Assembly: GCA_029262895.1 (NCBI GenBank)
Contig: JAJCYM010000056.1
Span: 1-64,000 of the forward strand
Direction of reading: 5' to 3'
Length of the DNA stretch: 64,000 nucleotides
Origin: Roseivirga sp.
GTDB taxonomy: Bacteria; Bacteroidota; Bacteroidia; Cytophagales; Cyclobacteriaceae
A program made the position numbers and the translations under genes. Of this stretch, positions 36,750 to 45,893 are shown piece by piece; within the stretch, counting starts at the first letter, position 1; every line of letters starts with the position of its first letter. Below the pieces are notes generated by a model. The model did not search any database and had not been told where the DNA came from. It was given only the letters and a program-made list of their open reading frames with translations.

Positions 36750-37406
36750 CTAGACAGTGATAATCCCCTCCTTGATTGCTTTGACAATCAAGCCGGCAGT
36801 ATTCTTAACACCAAGCTTCTCAATCAGATTTCTCCGGTGTCCCTCCGCGGTTCGATGACTAATAAAGAGCTTATCCGCTATTTCTTTAGCGGTATACTCC
36901 TGGCATATTAACTCAAGAACCTCCATTTCACGGGCAGTAAGTACGACATTGTCCTTCAAAACCGGCTTCTTTCGGGTGTTCCCTTTAAGACCAGTAAGCA
37001 TAGCCTTAGATACCTCTCTTGTAAAATAATAACCTTCTCTATAAACCGATTCAATGGCCCTTTGCACTGTCTCAGGATCTGTGTCTTTCAATAAATAACT
37101 GTTAGCACCTAGTTCCATCAAGTAGGCTACCATTTTACTGTCATTGTAAGTGGTAAGAATGATAATCCCCATTTCTGGATAAAGGGGTCGAATTTGTTTC
37201 AGCGTATCAATTCCATCCAAGACCGGCATTTCTAAATCCATTAAAACGACATCTGTTTTGTTTGTTTCCAGGCCTTTAATGAGTTCTTCACCATTTGAGG
37301 CTTCAAACATTAATTCTATATTTTCCATTTGATCGAGCAAAAAACGAATCCCTTCACGAAAAAGCTTGTGGTCATCTGCTATCGCCACTTTTATCATTTT
37401 ATTCAT
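36750..37406 (-). CDS. NarL/LuxR-family response regulator
   Basis: Protein of 218 aa with a receiver domain (about 5-122; phosphoacceptor Asp57 in VVLMDLEMP; D11-D12 pocket) and a C-terminal LuxR-type helix-turn-helix (about 150-215; LTAREMEVLELICQEYTAKE and ISHRTAEGHRRNLIEKLG). It is the third gene of a minus-strand operon with the kinase at 37443 and the 7-TM protein at 38224. It converges on the PadR/permease operon, a hint that it might regulate it, but no binding site was identified. Confidence 0.95.
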   Translation of the reverse strand: MNKMIKVAIADDHKLFREGIRFLLDQMENIELMFEASNGEELIKGLETNKTDVVLMDLEMPVLDGIDTLKQIRPLYPEMGIIILTTYNDSKMVAYLMELGANSYLLKDTDPETVQRAIESVYREGYYFTREVSKAMLTGLKGNTRKKPVLKDNVVLTAREMEVLELICQEYTAKEIADKLFISHRTAEGHRRNLIEKLGVKNTAGLIVKAIKEGIITV

Positions 37407-37442
37407 GTCATAGTCTTTTTAAAATTGATTCTACCAGGTAAA

Positions 37443-38231
37443 CTAATTCTGGTCACGTTTAACTAGTCCGATAGCCGAGAACATTTTCAGGGATATCCCA
37501 GCCGTATTATTTTCACCATACCTGAGCTCTCCCTGCATCAGGCTCAATCGACTAACGATGTTCTGCATACCAAGTCCTGTCTTGGTGGTAGGCTCACTTT
37601 TGATGCCCACCCCATTGTCACTGTATTCAAATCGAACTTGCTCAGTGTCGCCAGAAAGCTCCATATGGACTTCTGTAGCTCCAGAGTGCCTTAAAGTGTT
37701 GTTAAGCAACTCTTGCACAATTCGAAACCAATTCAATTCAAATTCCTTATCCATATGCCCTTGCCAGTCATTGTTGAAGCAGACTTTGATCATTTCGCTT
37801 TCATTCAGTTGATCGGCCATATTCATAACTGCCTCTACCAAGCCTAGCCGCTCTAATACAATAGGTTTCAAGTCATGTGACACCCTGCGCACACTGGTCA
37901 TCGTCTCGTCCAATAAATCAATGGCCTTCTTCTTAAGCTCATCAAACTTCTCGGGGTGTTCCTCTTGCTTCAGGTGGCGAAAGTAAAGTTTGGAAGTACT
38001 TAACATGGCCCCCACCCCATCATGCAGGTCTTTACCTATGCGATTTCGCTCCTTCTCCTGGCTGAGCAAATTGGCCCGCATCAACTGTTGTTGATATTCA
38101 GCCTCCTTTTGTTGATGTTCTTTCTGTTGCTTCAGGATTCTGCGCTGGTAGGCCAAGAAGAAGAATATTACGCTCATCGATAAAAATAGCATTCCAAAAA
38201 CTCCCCAGAAAAGCCAACCGGTACTACTCAT
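37443..38231 (-). CDS. sensor histidine kinase, HisKA_3 (NarX/LiaS-like)
   Basis: Protein of 262 aa from ATG 38231, which overlaps the stop of the upstream gene (ATGAGTAG); a longer frame opens at 38261. One membrane helix (about 6-27) is followed by a coiled coil (about 29-60). The HisKA_3 dimerisation motif has phosphoacceptor His70 in GKDLHDGVGAML, and an HATPase_c domain follows (ELNWFRIVQELLNNTLRHSG, DNGVGI, GLGMQNI). There is no periplasmic sensor domain, so sensing probably depends on the co-translated 7-TM protein. Partner of the regulator at 36750. Confidence 0.93.
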   Translation of the reverse strand: MSSTGWLFWGVFGMLFLSMSVIFFFLAYQRRILKQQKEHQQKEAEYQQQLMRANLLSQEKERNRIGKDLHDGVGAMLSTSKLYFRHLKQEEHPEKFDELKKKAIDLLDETMTSVRRVSHDLKPIVLERLGLVEAVMNMADQLNESEMIKVCFNNDWQGHMDKEFELNWFRIVQELLNNTLRHSGATEVHMELSGDTEQVRFEYSDNGVGIKSEPTTKTGLGMQNIVSRLSLMQGELRYGENNTAGISLKMFSAIGLVKRDQN

Positions 38232-38877
38232 AATTCTTAGAATTAAGAATTGCCAAAACATAAAATAAATTAAGCAAAACGTTCAATCCGGCATTCAACA
38301 TCCAGGAAACACCTATCAGTGCAGAGGATTTGTCCAGCATGAAATTCACGGCAAAAAATAACATCAAAGTGCTTGAATAATGTATAAGTAAACCAGAACT
38401 GAGCCAAAACAGCGGTTCTTGATACCACTTTTCCATAAATCCCACAGTTAGCCTGTGATAGAAATAAGACAAGGAGTAAAAAATAAATAGCATTCCGGCA
38501 ACCACAATCACATTCGAGTTAAACACTTGAAAGGGCTGAAACCCGACCGTATTTATCAAAGCAAACACAAGAAAAATAAACAGAATCCAATTTGCCGTTA
38601 CACCAGAATAAAGTTCTTTTAGTGTTCTTTTGTATATCCGGTTCACGAGCACAAAAAGCACTATTATATAAAAGTGATAGAGGAATAAATTATTGGACAC
38701 CTTAAATCCCTCGACCAAGGTAAATGCACAAATTTCGGTAAGACTTGAAACTATCAGCACCCAGGCCAAAAGCCGTAATTGATCATTCAAAAGCCTCCAT
38801 CTAATCAGCGCAATAACAGTTGGGATGATAATCGAAGCTTGAGAGATTCTTGTGAAAATCAGATCATTCGCGTCCAT
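38224..38877 (-). CDS. seven-helix membrane protein, probable sensory partner of the kinase
   Basis: Protein of 217 aa from the Met at 38877; a frame opening at 38922 adds 15 residues. Seven hydrophobic segments are visible (starting SIIIPTVIALI, LLAWVLIVSSL, YHFYIIVLFVL, WILFIFLVFAL, VIVVAGMLFIF, FWLSSGLLIHY and MLNAGLNVLLN), with short loops. It is not a known transporter type. Its stop overlaps the start of the kinase gene by 8 nt. Small 7-TM proteins encoded in front of soluble-domain kinases act as receptor modules in other systems (established in general, inferred here). Confidence 0.7.
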   Translation of the reverse strand: MDANDLIFTRISQASIIIPTVIALIRWRLLNDQLRLLAWVLIVSSLTEICAFTLVEGFKVSNNLFLYHFYIIVLFVLVNRIYKRTLKELYSGVTANWILFIFLVFALINTVGFQPFQVFNSNVIVVAGMLFIFYSLSYFYHRLTVGFMEKWYQEPLFWLSSGLLIHYSSTLMLFFAVNFMLDKSSALIGVSWMLNAGLNVLLNLFYVLAILNSKNYE

Positions 38878-38997
38878 CAATGTCCAAAATTGTTGAGCGT
38901 CCAATGTAACCACAAGTAGCAATTTTTCTAAAAATAACTTTATAAAATCATGAATTGATTACATCAATAATGATCTGAATTCCGAAAAAGGTTGAAA

Positions 38998-40299
38998 TTA
39001 GTCACTTGGGCAAGCAGGTGGACATGCACCAACAAATTCTAAATAGGTAGCCTCACCAAGTGTCGGTTCACTCAGAATTGGAACCGAGCTCTCCACTTCT
39101 GTAGATTCAATAACCGAATTTTCGATTGAATTCATAATATCCTTTACTGGCAATCTGACTACTCCTCTACTCAAGTACCCTGGTCTCTTATCCTTAATCT
39201 TTATTACCACAAAAAGAGGAGTGACATAAATTTTTGCTAGATATTGTGTCCCAAGGTTAACCTCAATCAAAGTATCATAATCAACAGGGAACTTTTTGTC
39301 TAACTCCTCAGAAGAGATTGTGGCGACCGCACCAGAACTATTTAACCTAAGAAACAAATGATACTGCATCTCAAGTCCATTTATCCTAGTTTCAATTGTT
39401 AGCTCTGGACCTGAACCAAGTTTCGATTTCAAGATATCAACATTAAAGTCAAGTTTTGGAAGGTTTTCTCGAACCTCGACTATTAATGTAAAAGGATCTT
39501 CGTTAATAAGAAGATCGGATGTATTTGTACCCAGACTAATCCTTATACATTGCTCACTCCCATTGTCGAATGATAAGAGCTTCTTCAGAGTTTCTAGATT
39601 CTTCCCACTAATGATGTATTTATGAATCCTAACCAAGGCCGTTTCTCTCGGAAAAGCCACCGCAATAGCTTCCGCAAGAACATTATTGGTGATTTTTTTC
39701 GCATTAGTTGAAGAACTAAATAAGTCTCCTAGAAGAGAGGCGGGCATAGCTTGCCAGTTAAACACAAACTGATTTCTCAATTCGGTTGAAATTCCAAAGC
39801 GTTGGTTAGTAGGTCTAATTGGATCAGGTAAAATATCGTAAGACCTATTATCTCCCGGCTCAGTTCCATAATATTTACATTCCTTTTCAGTCTCAATACC
39901 TGGTTCTATGGTCTGAAGGTATAATTGAAATTTAGACTGCGGGTTCGGAATTTCTGATGAACCTCTTTCAAGATCGCTATCCAAAAACACCGACAAATAA
40001 GGATGTTCTATGGCTAATACCATTGACAAGCCTTTCTCGGAATCACCTGGTTCAAAGTTTTGGACAAATTTCATAAAATCAGGATGGACCTGCCCGAAAT
40101 CAACTCCTACTATTCGACTAAACTGATCCGAATAGCCCAAACCACTTTGGTTTTCCTGGTCTGAGCCATTTGGCGGATTTATTTGCAAGAATACATCTGA
40201 TATACGAGAAGGAGGGTACTTTTTCCAGGCTTCAATATTGGCTTTTGCTTGAATTTCAAGCTGACCGGTAAGGTAAGTCATTCTTCTATTGTTTTCCAT
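38998..40299 (-). CDS. 433-aa protein of unknown function
   Basis: Not recognised. There is no signal peptide or membrane segment, and the composition is that of a soluble, beta-rich globular protein. The N-terminus (about 1-60) is helical (LTGQLEIQAKANIEAWKKYP), and the middle has many alternating hydrophobic strands. The end is unusual, with the Cys/Pro-rich tail VGACPPACPSD. The gene is rich in AT codons and stands between a two-component operon and another orphan, each in the same orientation. Possible roles such as a secreted effector, surface protein or structural protein cannot be told apart. The long frame and regular codon use make it a real gene. Confidence 0.7.
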   Translation of the reverse strand: MENNRRMTYLTGQLEIQAKANIEAWKKYPPSRISDVFLQINPPNGSDQENQSGLGYSDQFSRIVGVDFGQVHPDFMKFVQNFEPGDSEKGLSMVLAIEHPYLSVFLDSDLERGSSEIPNPQSKFQLYLQTIEPGIETEKECKYYGTEPGDNRSYDILPDPIRPTNQRFGISTELRNQFVFNWQAMPASLLGDLFSSSTNAKKITNNVLAEAIAVAFPRETALVRIHKYIISGKNLETLKKLLSFDNGSEQCIRISLGTNTSDLLINEDPFTLIVEVRENLPKLDFNVDILKSKLGSGPELTIETRINGLEMQYHLFLRLNSSGAVATISSEELDKKFPVDYDTLIEVNLGTQYLAKIYVTPLFVVIKIKDKRPGYLSRGVVRLPVKDIMNSIENSVIESTEVESSVPILSEPTLGEATYLEFVGACPPACPSD

Positions 40300-40547
40300 T
40301 TCATTAATAGTTATTACTCAATTGATATTTATTTACTCCAATCATTTGTTATTGATTCTGAGATAAATCTGAGCAATAATCACCCATCAGGATAGGGTAT
40401 AAATTGGTGAATTGTGAAAACACGTATATATACCTATACGAGCGTCAACTCATAGGACTAAGCCATTTTTTATATTCAAACTGCTATCTTAATATCTGCA
40501 AGTATAACTTGCCGTAAGGCCATTCGAGAAGCATGTATTACTTAAAC

Positions 40548-40580
40548 CCCCCTTTACCGTAAAGGTAAAGGGGGTATAAA
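40548..40580 (-). terminator. terminator-like perfect hairpin
   Basis: Perfect 11-bp stem CCCCCTTTACC/GGTAAAGGGGG (40548-40558 and 40564-40574) with a 5-nt loop, 15 bp after the stop of the gene at 40589. On the minus strand it is followed by GTTTAAG. It could also be a REP-like palindrome. Confidence 0.6.
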
Positions 40581-40588
40581 TATGATGG

Positions 40589-41302
40589 TTACAGTTCTAG
40601 CAGTTTTTCGCTTAATTTGACCTCATTAGAATCCTGAGATTCGATCAATAATCGACTCATATTCGTGAAGGCCTCAAACGTAGTTAACCAACTGCCCTCT
40701 TTCGGGCCCCAACCCTCCTTGACATCAAAGGTAACTTCCCTCGAACCAACACCGGTCAAGTCGATTAATGCACCCGATGACATTGCCTTCGTAATCACAG
40801 TACCGGTTTTGATCGTATCTGTTGAGAATATAAGGGCAATCTTGGTGATTGGCGTGATGACCCTGGAAGCTTGAGAGCCAAGGATCGGAAATGCGCATAG
40901 CTCATTGGTTTTACCATTGACCAACTGCGAAATACCAACAGTGAATTGTTGAGCCGCATCGTTCAAAAAAGAAATTGCGCGTTTAACGCCTCGTTTCGAA
41001 TGTGATAAGTTTCCAGCCAAATCAATTGTAATAAGGTCATCAAGGTTAGCGTCTATAACATTGTTCGATCTAATTTGTCCACCGCTAATAATCTGTGATG
41101 TTGAGTTATAAGCACTAAAACTTTCAGTCCACTCTACATTGGTGTTTTGAAGAAGCTTGTCTTGATCATACTTAAACCAGACCAACGGAGCTCCTCCGCC
41201 TGAAGCCTGTACAGCCTTAAAGCCATATAATGAATATCCTTGTTCTTTTAGGGTTGCCACTGTTGACGAGCTCATTTTGATTTTTGTACTAAAATTTGTC
41301 AT
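40589..41302 (-). CDS. 237-aa protein of unknown function
   Basis: Not recognised. No signal peptide or membrane helix. The N-terminal part (STVATLKEQGYSLYGFKAVQ followed by ASGGGAPLVWF) and the regular alternation of hydrophobic and polar residues suggest an all-beta sandwich, of the kind seen in lectin-like or pore-forming proteins; this is a fold impression, not a homology claim. One segment (KIALIFSTDTIKTGTVITKA) is Thr/Ile-rich. It is transcribed in the same direction as the 433-aa gene 290 bp further on. A large gene-free stretch with repeats lies upstream. Confidence 0.7.
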   Translation of the reverse strand: MTNFSTKIKMSSSTVATLKEQGYSLYGFKAVQASGGGAPLVWFKYDQDKLLQNTNVEWTESFSAYNSTSQIISGGQIRSNNVIDANLDDLITIDLAGNLSHSKRGVKRAISFLNDAAQQFTVGISQLVNGKTNELCAFPILGSQASRVITPITKIALIFSTDTIKTGTVITKAMSSGALIDLTGVGSREVTFDVKEGWGPKEGSWLTTFEAFTNMSRLLIESQDSNEVKLSEKLLEL

Positions 41303-41676
41303 GATCTAATAGTTATTGAAGAAATCTGCACCTACTCTCTTAAAGGCTTTTCAGTGTCCGCCTTGTCAATCATTTGTATTTGACATTTCAAAGTTGATGT
41401 ACAGAAAGTGGAGATTTCAGAGCAGAAATTACCGTTTGATCGATTCAAGTAAATACCCTCGTTTATAGGTGTTTTGCCTAAGTCGATTCATAAAAGATGA
41501 AAACGATGATATTAATGGCATAAAATTCCATTTGGACAATATCAACTTGATCTACAAAAAAATTCAAGAGAACGAGTAGTCAAGTGGATTTGGGACGTGG
41601 CTGTTCAACTCAATAATCCGCCTTTGTTTGTGCCCTGAGGCTGACCTAGAATGTTTTATTTTGTGTGTTTCGCGAG

Positions 41677-41790
41677 CCTCCCTAAATCCCTCCATGGAGG
41701 GACTTTTGAGCATTAGTCAATATTGCCTCAGAGGTCTGAATCGACCATCGAACCAAAAGTCTTCCCCTTGGGGAAGATTTAGATGGGCCT
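41677..41790. repeat. MITE-like inverted repeat element
   Basis: Left arm (about 41677-41709) contains CCTAAATCCCTCCATGGAGG and GACTTTT. The right arm (about 41754-41788), read on the other strand, gives CATCTAAATCTTCCCCAAGG followed by GGAAGACTTTT. The arms are similar, and each holds its own small palindrome (CCCTCCATGGAGGG; CTTCCCCTTGGGGAAG). About 45 bp lie between. No ORF inside. This resembles non-autonomous repeats scattered between Bacteroidota genes. Confidence 0.65.
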
Positions 41791-41970
41791 AAAAGGGACA
41801 TGACCCAATTTTATTTGGTAACAAAATCTGTGTTTGGAGTTCTCGGTCAGCCTCTCCTCACAAACGAACATTGAAGCTAGTTTGTGAGGACACAAGCTGG
41901 GGCCATGCGAGATGAATCAAATACCTGACATTTGCGACTTTGATTAATGATTCAAATCCAAATCTTTTAC

Positions 41971-41978
41971 TACTTTTG
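41971..41978 (+). promoter_or_regulatory. candidate -7 box of purL
   Basis: TACTTTTG matches the Bacteroidota -7 consensus TAnnTTTG and lies 36 bp before the purL ATG. A good -33 TTG at the right spacing was not found. Confidence 0.35.
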
Positions 41979-42013
41979 CGAGGGTAGAATTACACCCGAA
42001 TAAACCCGCTGCA

Positions 42014-45000
42014 ATGATTCAATTTTTCGATGCCGGGGCTGGTAAAATTTTTGCCATTGGCCTCTCTTCGTCAATCCAATCTCAGGACATACCGAAACTC
42101 GAATGGCTCTTTGGAAACGCCTCATTAATTGAGGGCGAAAATCTGAAGGGCTTTTTTGTTGGCCCTAGAAAAGAAATGATTACCCCCTGGAGTACCAATG
42201 CAGTAGAAATCACTCAGAACATGGGTGTTACGGGAATCGAGCGCATAGAGGAGTATGAGACTGTTGCCTCTGAAAGCGCGGCTTTTGACCCAATGCTTCA
42301 GGTACTCTATACTGATTTAGGGCAGGACATTTTTACAATTGAGAAAAAGCCAGACCCCGTACTCTACATAGAAGATATTGCTACTTACAATCAGCAAGAA
42401 GGTTTAGCACTTAGCCAGGAAGAAATCGATTATCTGGATGATGTCAGCAGGCAGCTTGATCGTAAGCTTACTGATGGAGAAGTTTTTGGTTTCTCACAGG
42501 TCAATTCAGAGCATTGCAGACACAAGATATTTAATGGGGTATTTGTTATCGATGGACAGGAAATGCCCTCCTCTCTTTTCAAATTAATTAAACGAACATC
42601 ACAGGAAAATCCAGAAGGATTAGTTTCAGCTTACAAAGACAATGTGGCCTTTGTGCAAGGCCCTAATGTAGAGCAGTTTGCCCCTGGTACCCAGGACAAG
42701 GCGGATTGGTTTACCACAGAAGATTTCGAGTCGGTCATTTCATTAAAGGCAGAGACGCACAACTTCCCTACAACAGTGGAGCCCTTCAATGGCGCTGCTA
42801 CTGGTGCTGGTGGAGAAATTCGAGACAGGATGGCCGGTGGTAAAGGTTCCATGCCCCTGGCAGGAACTGCTGTCTATATGACTTCTTACTCACGATTGGA
42901 AGAAGGCCGCGAATGGGAAGCCAATATGCCTGAACGTCAATGGCTGTACCAAACGCCAATGGATATCTTGATCAAGGCCTCCAATGGTGCTTCCGATTTT
43001 GGAAACAAATTTGGTCAACCACTAATTGCCGGTTCTGTCTTGACCTTTGAACATGAAGAAGGCGGTAAAAAGCACGGTTTTGACAAAGTGATCATGCTTG
43101 CCGGTGGCATTGGCTATGGCAAAAAGGAGGACGCGCTGAAAGCAACTCCCGCAACTGGAGACAAGATAGTCGTGATGGGTGGTGACAACTACCGCATTGG
43201 CATGGGGGGAAGTGCGGTTTCTTCTGTGGATACTGGAGAATTCTCAAGTGGCATAGAACTGAATGCTATTCAGCGTTCCAATCCTGAAATGCAAAAGCGC
43301 GTATACAATGCCGTTCGTGCCATGTCTGAAGGAGGCAAAAACCCTATCGTTTCTATCCATGATCATGGTGCCGGTGGACATTTGAATTGCCTTTCTGAAC
43401 TGGTAGAGGAAACCGGAGGCACTATTGATGTCAACAAACTTCCTGTAGGGGACCCTACCCTATCTGACAAGGAAATTATAGGCAATGAGTCGCAAGAGCG
43501 TATGGGTCTTGTGATCAACGAAAAAGACATTGAATACATGGAAAAGGTGGCCAAGCGAGAGCGAGCTCCTTTTTATGTGGTGGGAGAGACTACCGGAGAT
43601 TCTCATTTCAAGTTTGAGAATACCGAAACTGGTGAAAACCCTATCGACTGGAATCTGGCTCATATGTTTGGTTCCTCTCCTAAGACCATTTTGGAAGACA
43701 AAGCAGTTGATGCGCAGTATGCCGCGCTCGATTATGACATCAAGAAATTGCAAGAATACCTCAATGGGGTATTGCAGTTAGAAGCAGTCGCCTGTAAAGA
43801 TTGGCTAACCAATAAAGTGGACCGATGCGTTACCGGCCGTGTTGCTAAGCAACAATGTGCTGGCCCTATTCAACTTCCACTTAATAATGTGGGGGTGATG
43901 GCGCTGGACTATCGCGGAGAAAAAGGCATTGCCACCTCCATAGGTCATGCACCCGTTTCGGCTTTGACTGACCCTGTGGCTGGATCACAACTCTCCATTG
44001 CTGAGGCTTTAACCAATATCATTTGGGCACCCATAGAAAGAGGCTTAAAAGGCGTTTCCTTGAGCGCTAACTGGATGTGGCCTGCCAAAAACGAAGGCGA
44101 AAATGCACGATTGTACAAAGCAGTAGAAGCGATTTCCGATTTCGCTTGTTCACTGGGCATCAATATCCCTACTGGCAAGGACTCCATGTCCATGACGCAG
44201 AAATACAAAGATGATGTGGTGTACTCTCCTGGAACCGTGATTATCTCCGCTGGTGGAGAAGTAACTGATTTGAAGAAAGTCGTTGAGCCGGTGCTGCAAC
44301 CTAATTTCGAGTCAACTTTGATGTACATCGATTTATCAGATGGCAAGTTCAACCTGGGCGGAAGCTCATTTGGACAGGTTATTGGAAAGGTAGGAAGCTC
44401 TGCACCGACTGTTAATGACAGCAACAGATTCGGAAGTACTTTCAATATGGTGCAAGCTTTAATAGAAGAAGGTAAAATCTTGGCTGGTCATGATGTCTCG
44501 GCAGGTGGGATGATCACCGCCATGCTCGAAATGACCTTCTCGCAAGTTGACCTCGGCATATCAGCCAACCTCAAAGGCATCAAGGGCATTGATGATATCG
44601 CTACCTTCTTCTCAGAGCAACCTGCGCTGCTGATTCAAGTAGCCAATGAAGATTTGGAGATCATCAGGGAGATGTTTGAAAGTATTGATGCCTCTTTTAT
44701 AGAAATCGGATCTCCGATTGGCGAGCCTATTCTTTCTATTCAAACGAATACACAGAGCTACTTCTTCGATATTCCTAGCCTAAGAGATACTTGGTACAAA
44801 ACCTCCTACCTCCTGGATCAAAAACAATCTGGTGAGGAATTGGCTAAAGAGCGTTTTGACAACTACAAAAACCAACCCCTCTCCTTTCAATTCCTTGAAG
44901 GCTTTGAAGGGCAATATGCGGCATTGGGTTTAGACCCTGATCGCAAAGAAAAGAGCGGTGTCAAGGGCGCTATTATCCGTGAGAAAGGAGTCAATGGAGA

Positions 45001-45709
45001 TAGAGAAATGGCTTATGCCATGCACCTGGCTGGCTTTGATGTGAAAGACATTCATATGACCGACCTCATTTCAGGAGCGGAAGACCTGAGCGATGTCAAC
45101 TTTATCGCATTTGTGGGAGGTTTCTCCAATTCAGATGTGCTTGGATCGGCTAAAGGTTGGGCTGGTGCTTTCTTGTATAACGAAAAAGCCAAAGCTGCTC
45201 TTGACAACTTCTATGGACGAGAAGACACAATCTCACTTGGCATCTGCAATGGTTGTCAGTTGATGGGAGAACTTGGGCTGCTCTACCCAGAGCATAAAGT
45301 ACATCCAAAGCTGGACCATAACATTGCGCATAAATTTGAGTCGGGCTTTATCAATGTCACCATTCCTGAAAACAACTCGGTGATGCTATCAGGCTTAGCT
45401 GGTTGCCGACTCGGTATCTGGGCAGCGCACGGTGAAGGCCGCTTCCGATTACCAGAAGCAGAAAGTGAATACAGCGTAATCGCCAAATACTCTCACGAGG
45501 CTTATCCAGGCTCACCTAACGGTTCTGATTATAATGTGGCTGGTTTGGCCAGCAAAGATGGTCGGCACCTGGCTATTATGCCGCATTTTGAACGCTCTGT
45601 TTTCCCATGGAACTGGGGTAATTATCCATCGGATCATAAGTCAGACATTCTGAGCCCCTGGATCAAGGCCTTTGTGAATGCGAGGGATTGGGTGGCTGAA
45701 AGATGTTAG
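42014..45709 (+). CDS. purL: phosphoribosylformylglycinamidine synthase, large single-chain type
   Basis: Enzyme of 1231 aa for step 4 of purine synthesis: FGAR + Gln + ATP to FGAM + Glu. The single-chain layout has an N-terminal PurS-like/linker part, the motif SQVNSEHCRHKIFNG, and two AIRS-type synthetase halves (ETHNFPTTVEPFNGAATGAG; PTGKDSMSMTQK). A C-terminal class I glutamine amidotransferase follows, with nucleophile Cys1078 (LGICNGCQLMG) and the late His/Glu pair in PHFERS. The length is a little under the roughly 1295 aa of the enterobacterial enzyme. A terminator follows, and a partial copy of the gene's 3' end lies about 1 kb further on (46655-46720). Confidence 0.98.
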   Translation: MIQFFDAGAGKIFAIGLSSSIQSQDIPKLEWLFGNASLIEGENLKGFFVGPRKEMITPWSTNAVEITQNMGVTGIERIEEYETVASESAAFDPMLQVLYTDLGQDIFTIEKKPDPVLYIEDIATYNQQEGLALSQEEIDYLDDVSRQLDRKLTDGEVFGFSQVNSEHCRHKIFNGVFVIDGQEMPSSLFKLIKRTSQENPEGLVSAYKDNVAFVQGPNVEQFAPGTQDKADWFTTEDFESVISLKAETHNFPTTVEPFNGAATGAGGEIRDRMAGGKGSMPLAGTAVYMTSYSRLEEGREWEANMPERQWLYQTPMDILIKASNGASDFGNKFGQPLIAGSVLTFEHEEGGKKHGFDKVIMLAGGIGYGKKEDALKATPATGDKIVVMGGDNYRIGMGGSAVSSVDTGEFSSGIELNAIQRSNPEMQKRVYNAVRAMSEGGKNPIVSIHDHGAGGHLNCLSELVEETGGTIDVNKLPVGDPTLSDKEIIGNESQERMGLVINEKDIEYMEKVAKRERAPFYVVGETTGDSHFKFENTETGENPIDWNLAHMFGSSPKTILEDKAVDAQYAALDYDIKKLQEYLNGVLQLEAVACKDWLTNKVDRCVTGRVAKQQCAGPIQLPLNNVGVMALDYRGEKGIATSIGHAPVSALTDPVAGSQLSIAEALTNIIWAPIERGLKGVSLSANWMWPAKNEGENARLYKAVEAISDFACSLGINIPTGKDSMSMTQKYKDDVVYSPGTVIISAGGEVTDLKKVVEPVLQPNFESTLMYIDLSDGKFNLGGSSFGQVIGKVGSSAPTVNDSNRFGSTFNMVQALIEEGKILAGHDVSAGGMITAMLEMTFSQVDLGISANLKGIKGIDDIATFFSEQPALLIQVANEDLEIIREMFESIDASFIEIGSPIGEPILSIQTNTQSYFFDIPSLRDTWYKTSYLLDQKQSGEELAKERFDNYKNQPLSFQFLEGFEGQYAALGLDPDRKEKSGVKGAIIREKGVNGDREMAYAMHLAGFDVKDIHMTDLISGAEDLSDVNFIAFVGGFSNSDVLGSAKGWAGAFLYNEKAKAALDNFYGREDTISLGICNGCQLMGELGLLYPEHKVHPKLDHNIAHKFESGFINVTIPENNSVMLSGLAGCRLGIWAAHGEGRFRLPEAESEYSVIAKYSHEAYPGSPNGSDYNVAGLASKDGRHLAIMPHFERSVFPWNWGNYPSDHKSDILSPWIKAFVNARDWVAERC

Positions 45710-45737
45710 ATTTTAGACATTAGATTTTAGAAATAGG

Positions 45738-45772
45738 CCCCAGTTTGAGTGATCAGGTTGGGGTTTTATTTT
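45738..45772 (+). terminator. Rho-independent terminator of purL
   Basis: CCCCA ... TGGGG stem around an about 16-nt loop, followed by TTTTATTTTT; 28 bp after the stop codon. Confidence 0.65.
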
Positions 45773-45797
45773 TACAGTAAATGGTGTAGCACTCACA

Positions 45798-45893
45798 ATG
45801 AAACTTGAAAAGATAACTAAAGATGGTATTCGATATTTCGGCATAGCGATTCCTTATAATGCGCAATTAGTTAACAAAGCAAAAAGGCTCTAA
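45798..45893 (+). other. 31-codon ORF, possible integrase N-terminal remnant
   Basis: ATG 45798 to TAA 45893. The translation starts MKLEKITKDGIRYFGIAIPY and continues NAQLVNKAKRL. An R-(Y/F)-x-(G)-I-x-I-P-Y-N pattern near the N-terminus recalls the N-terminal segment of Bacteroidota tyrosine recombinases and related proteins. The remainder of any such gene is missing. It may simply be chance. Confidence 0.25.

Larger units (their letters stand above)
41303..42013. other. 711-bp intergenic region with inverted repeat
   Basis: The largest gene-free stretch. It holds the inverted repeat at 41677-41790 and a probable purL promoter box at 41971. A 36-codon open stretch (GTG 41469 to TAG 41579) reads like a gene tail (FCLSRFIKDENDDINGIKFH), but it has no ATG start and no recognised homology. 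Confidence 0.5.

Noticed and set aside
41469-41579. 36-codon GTG ORF in the gap before purL
   Set aside because: No ATG, no recognised similarity; it may be a gene remnant but cannot be supported.
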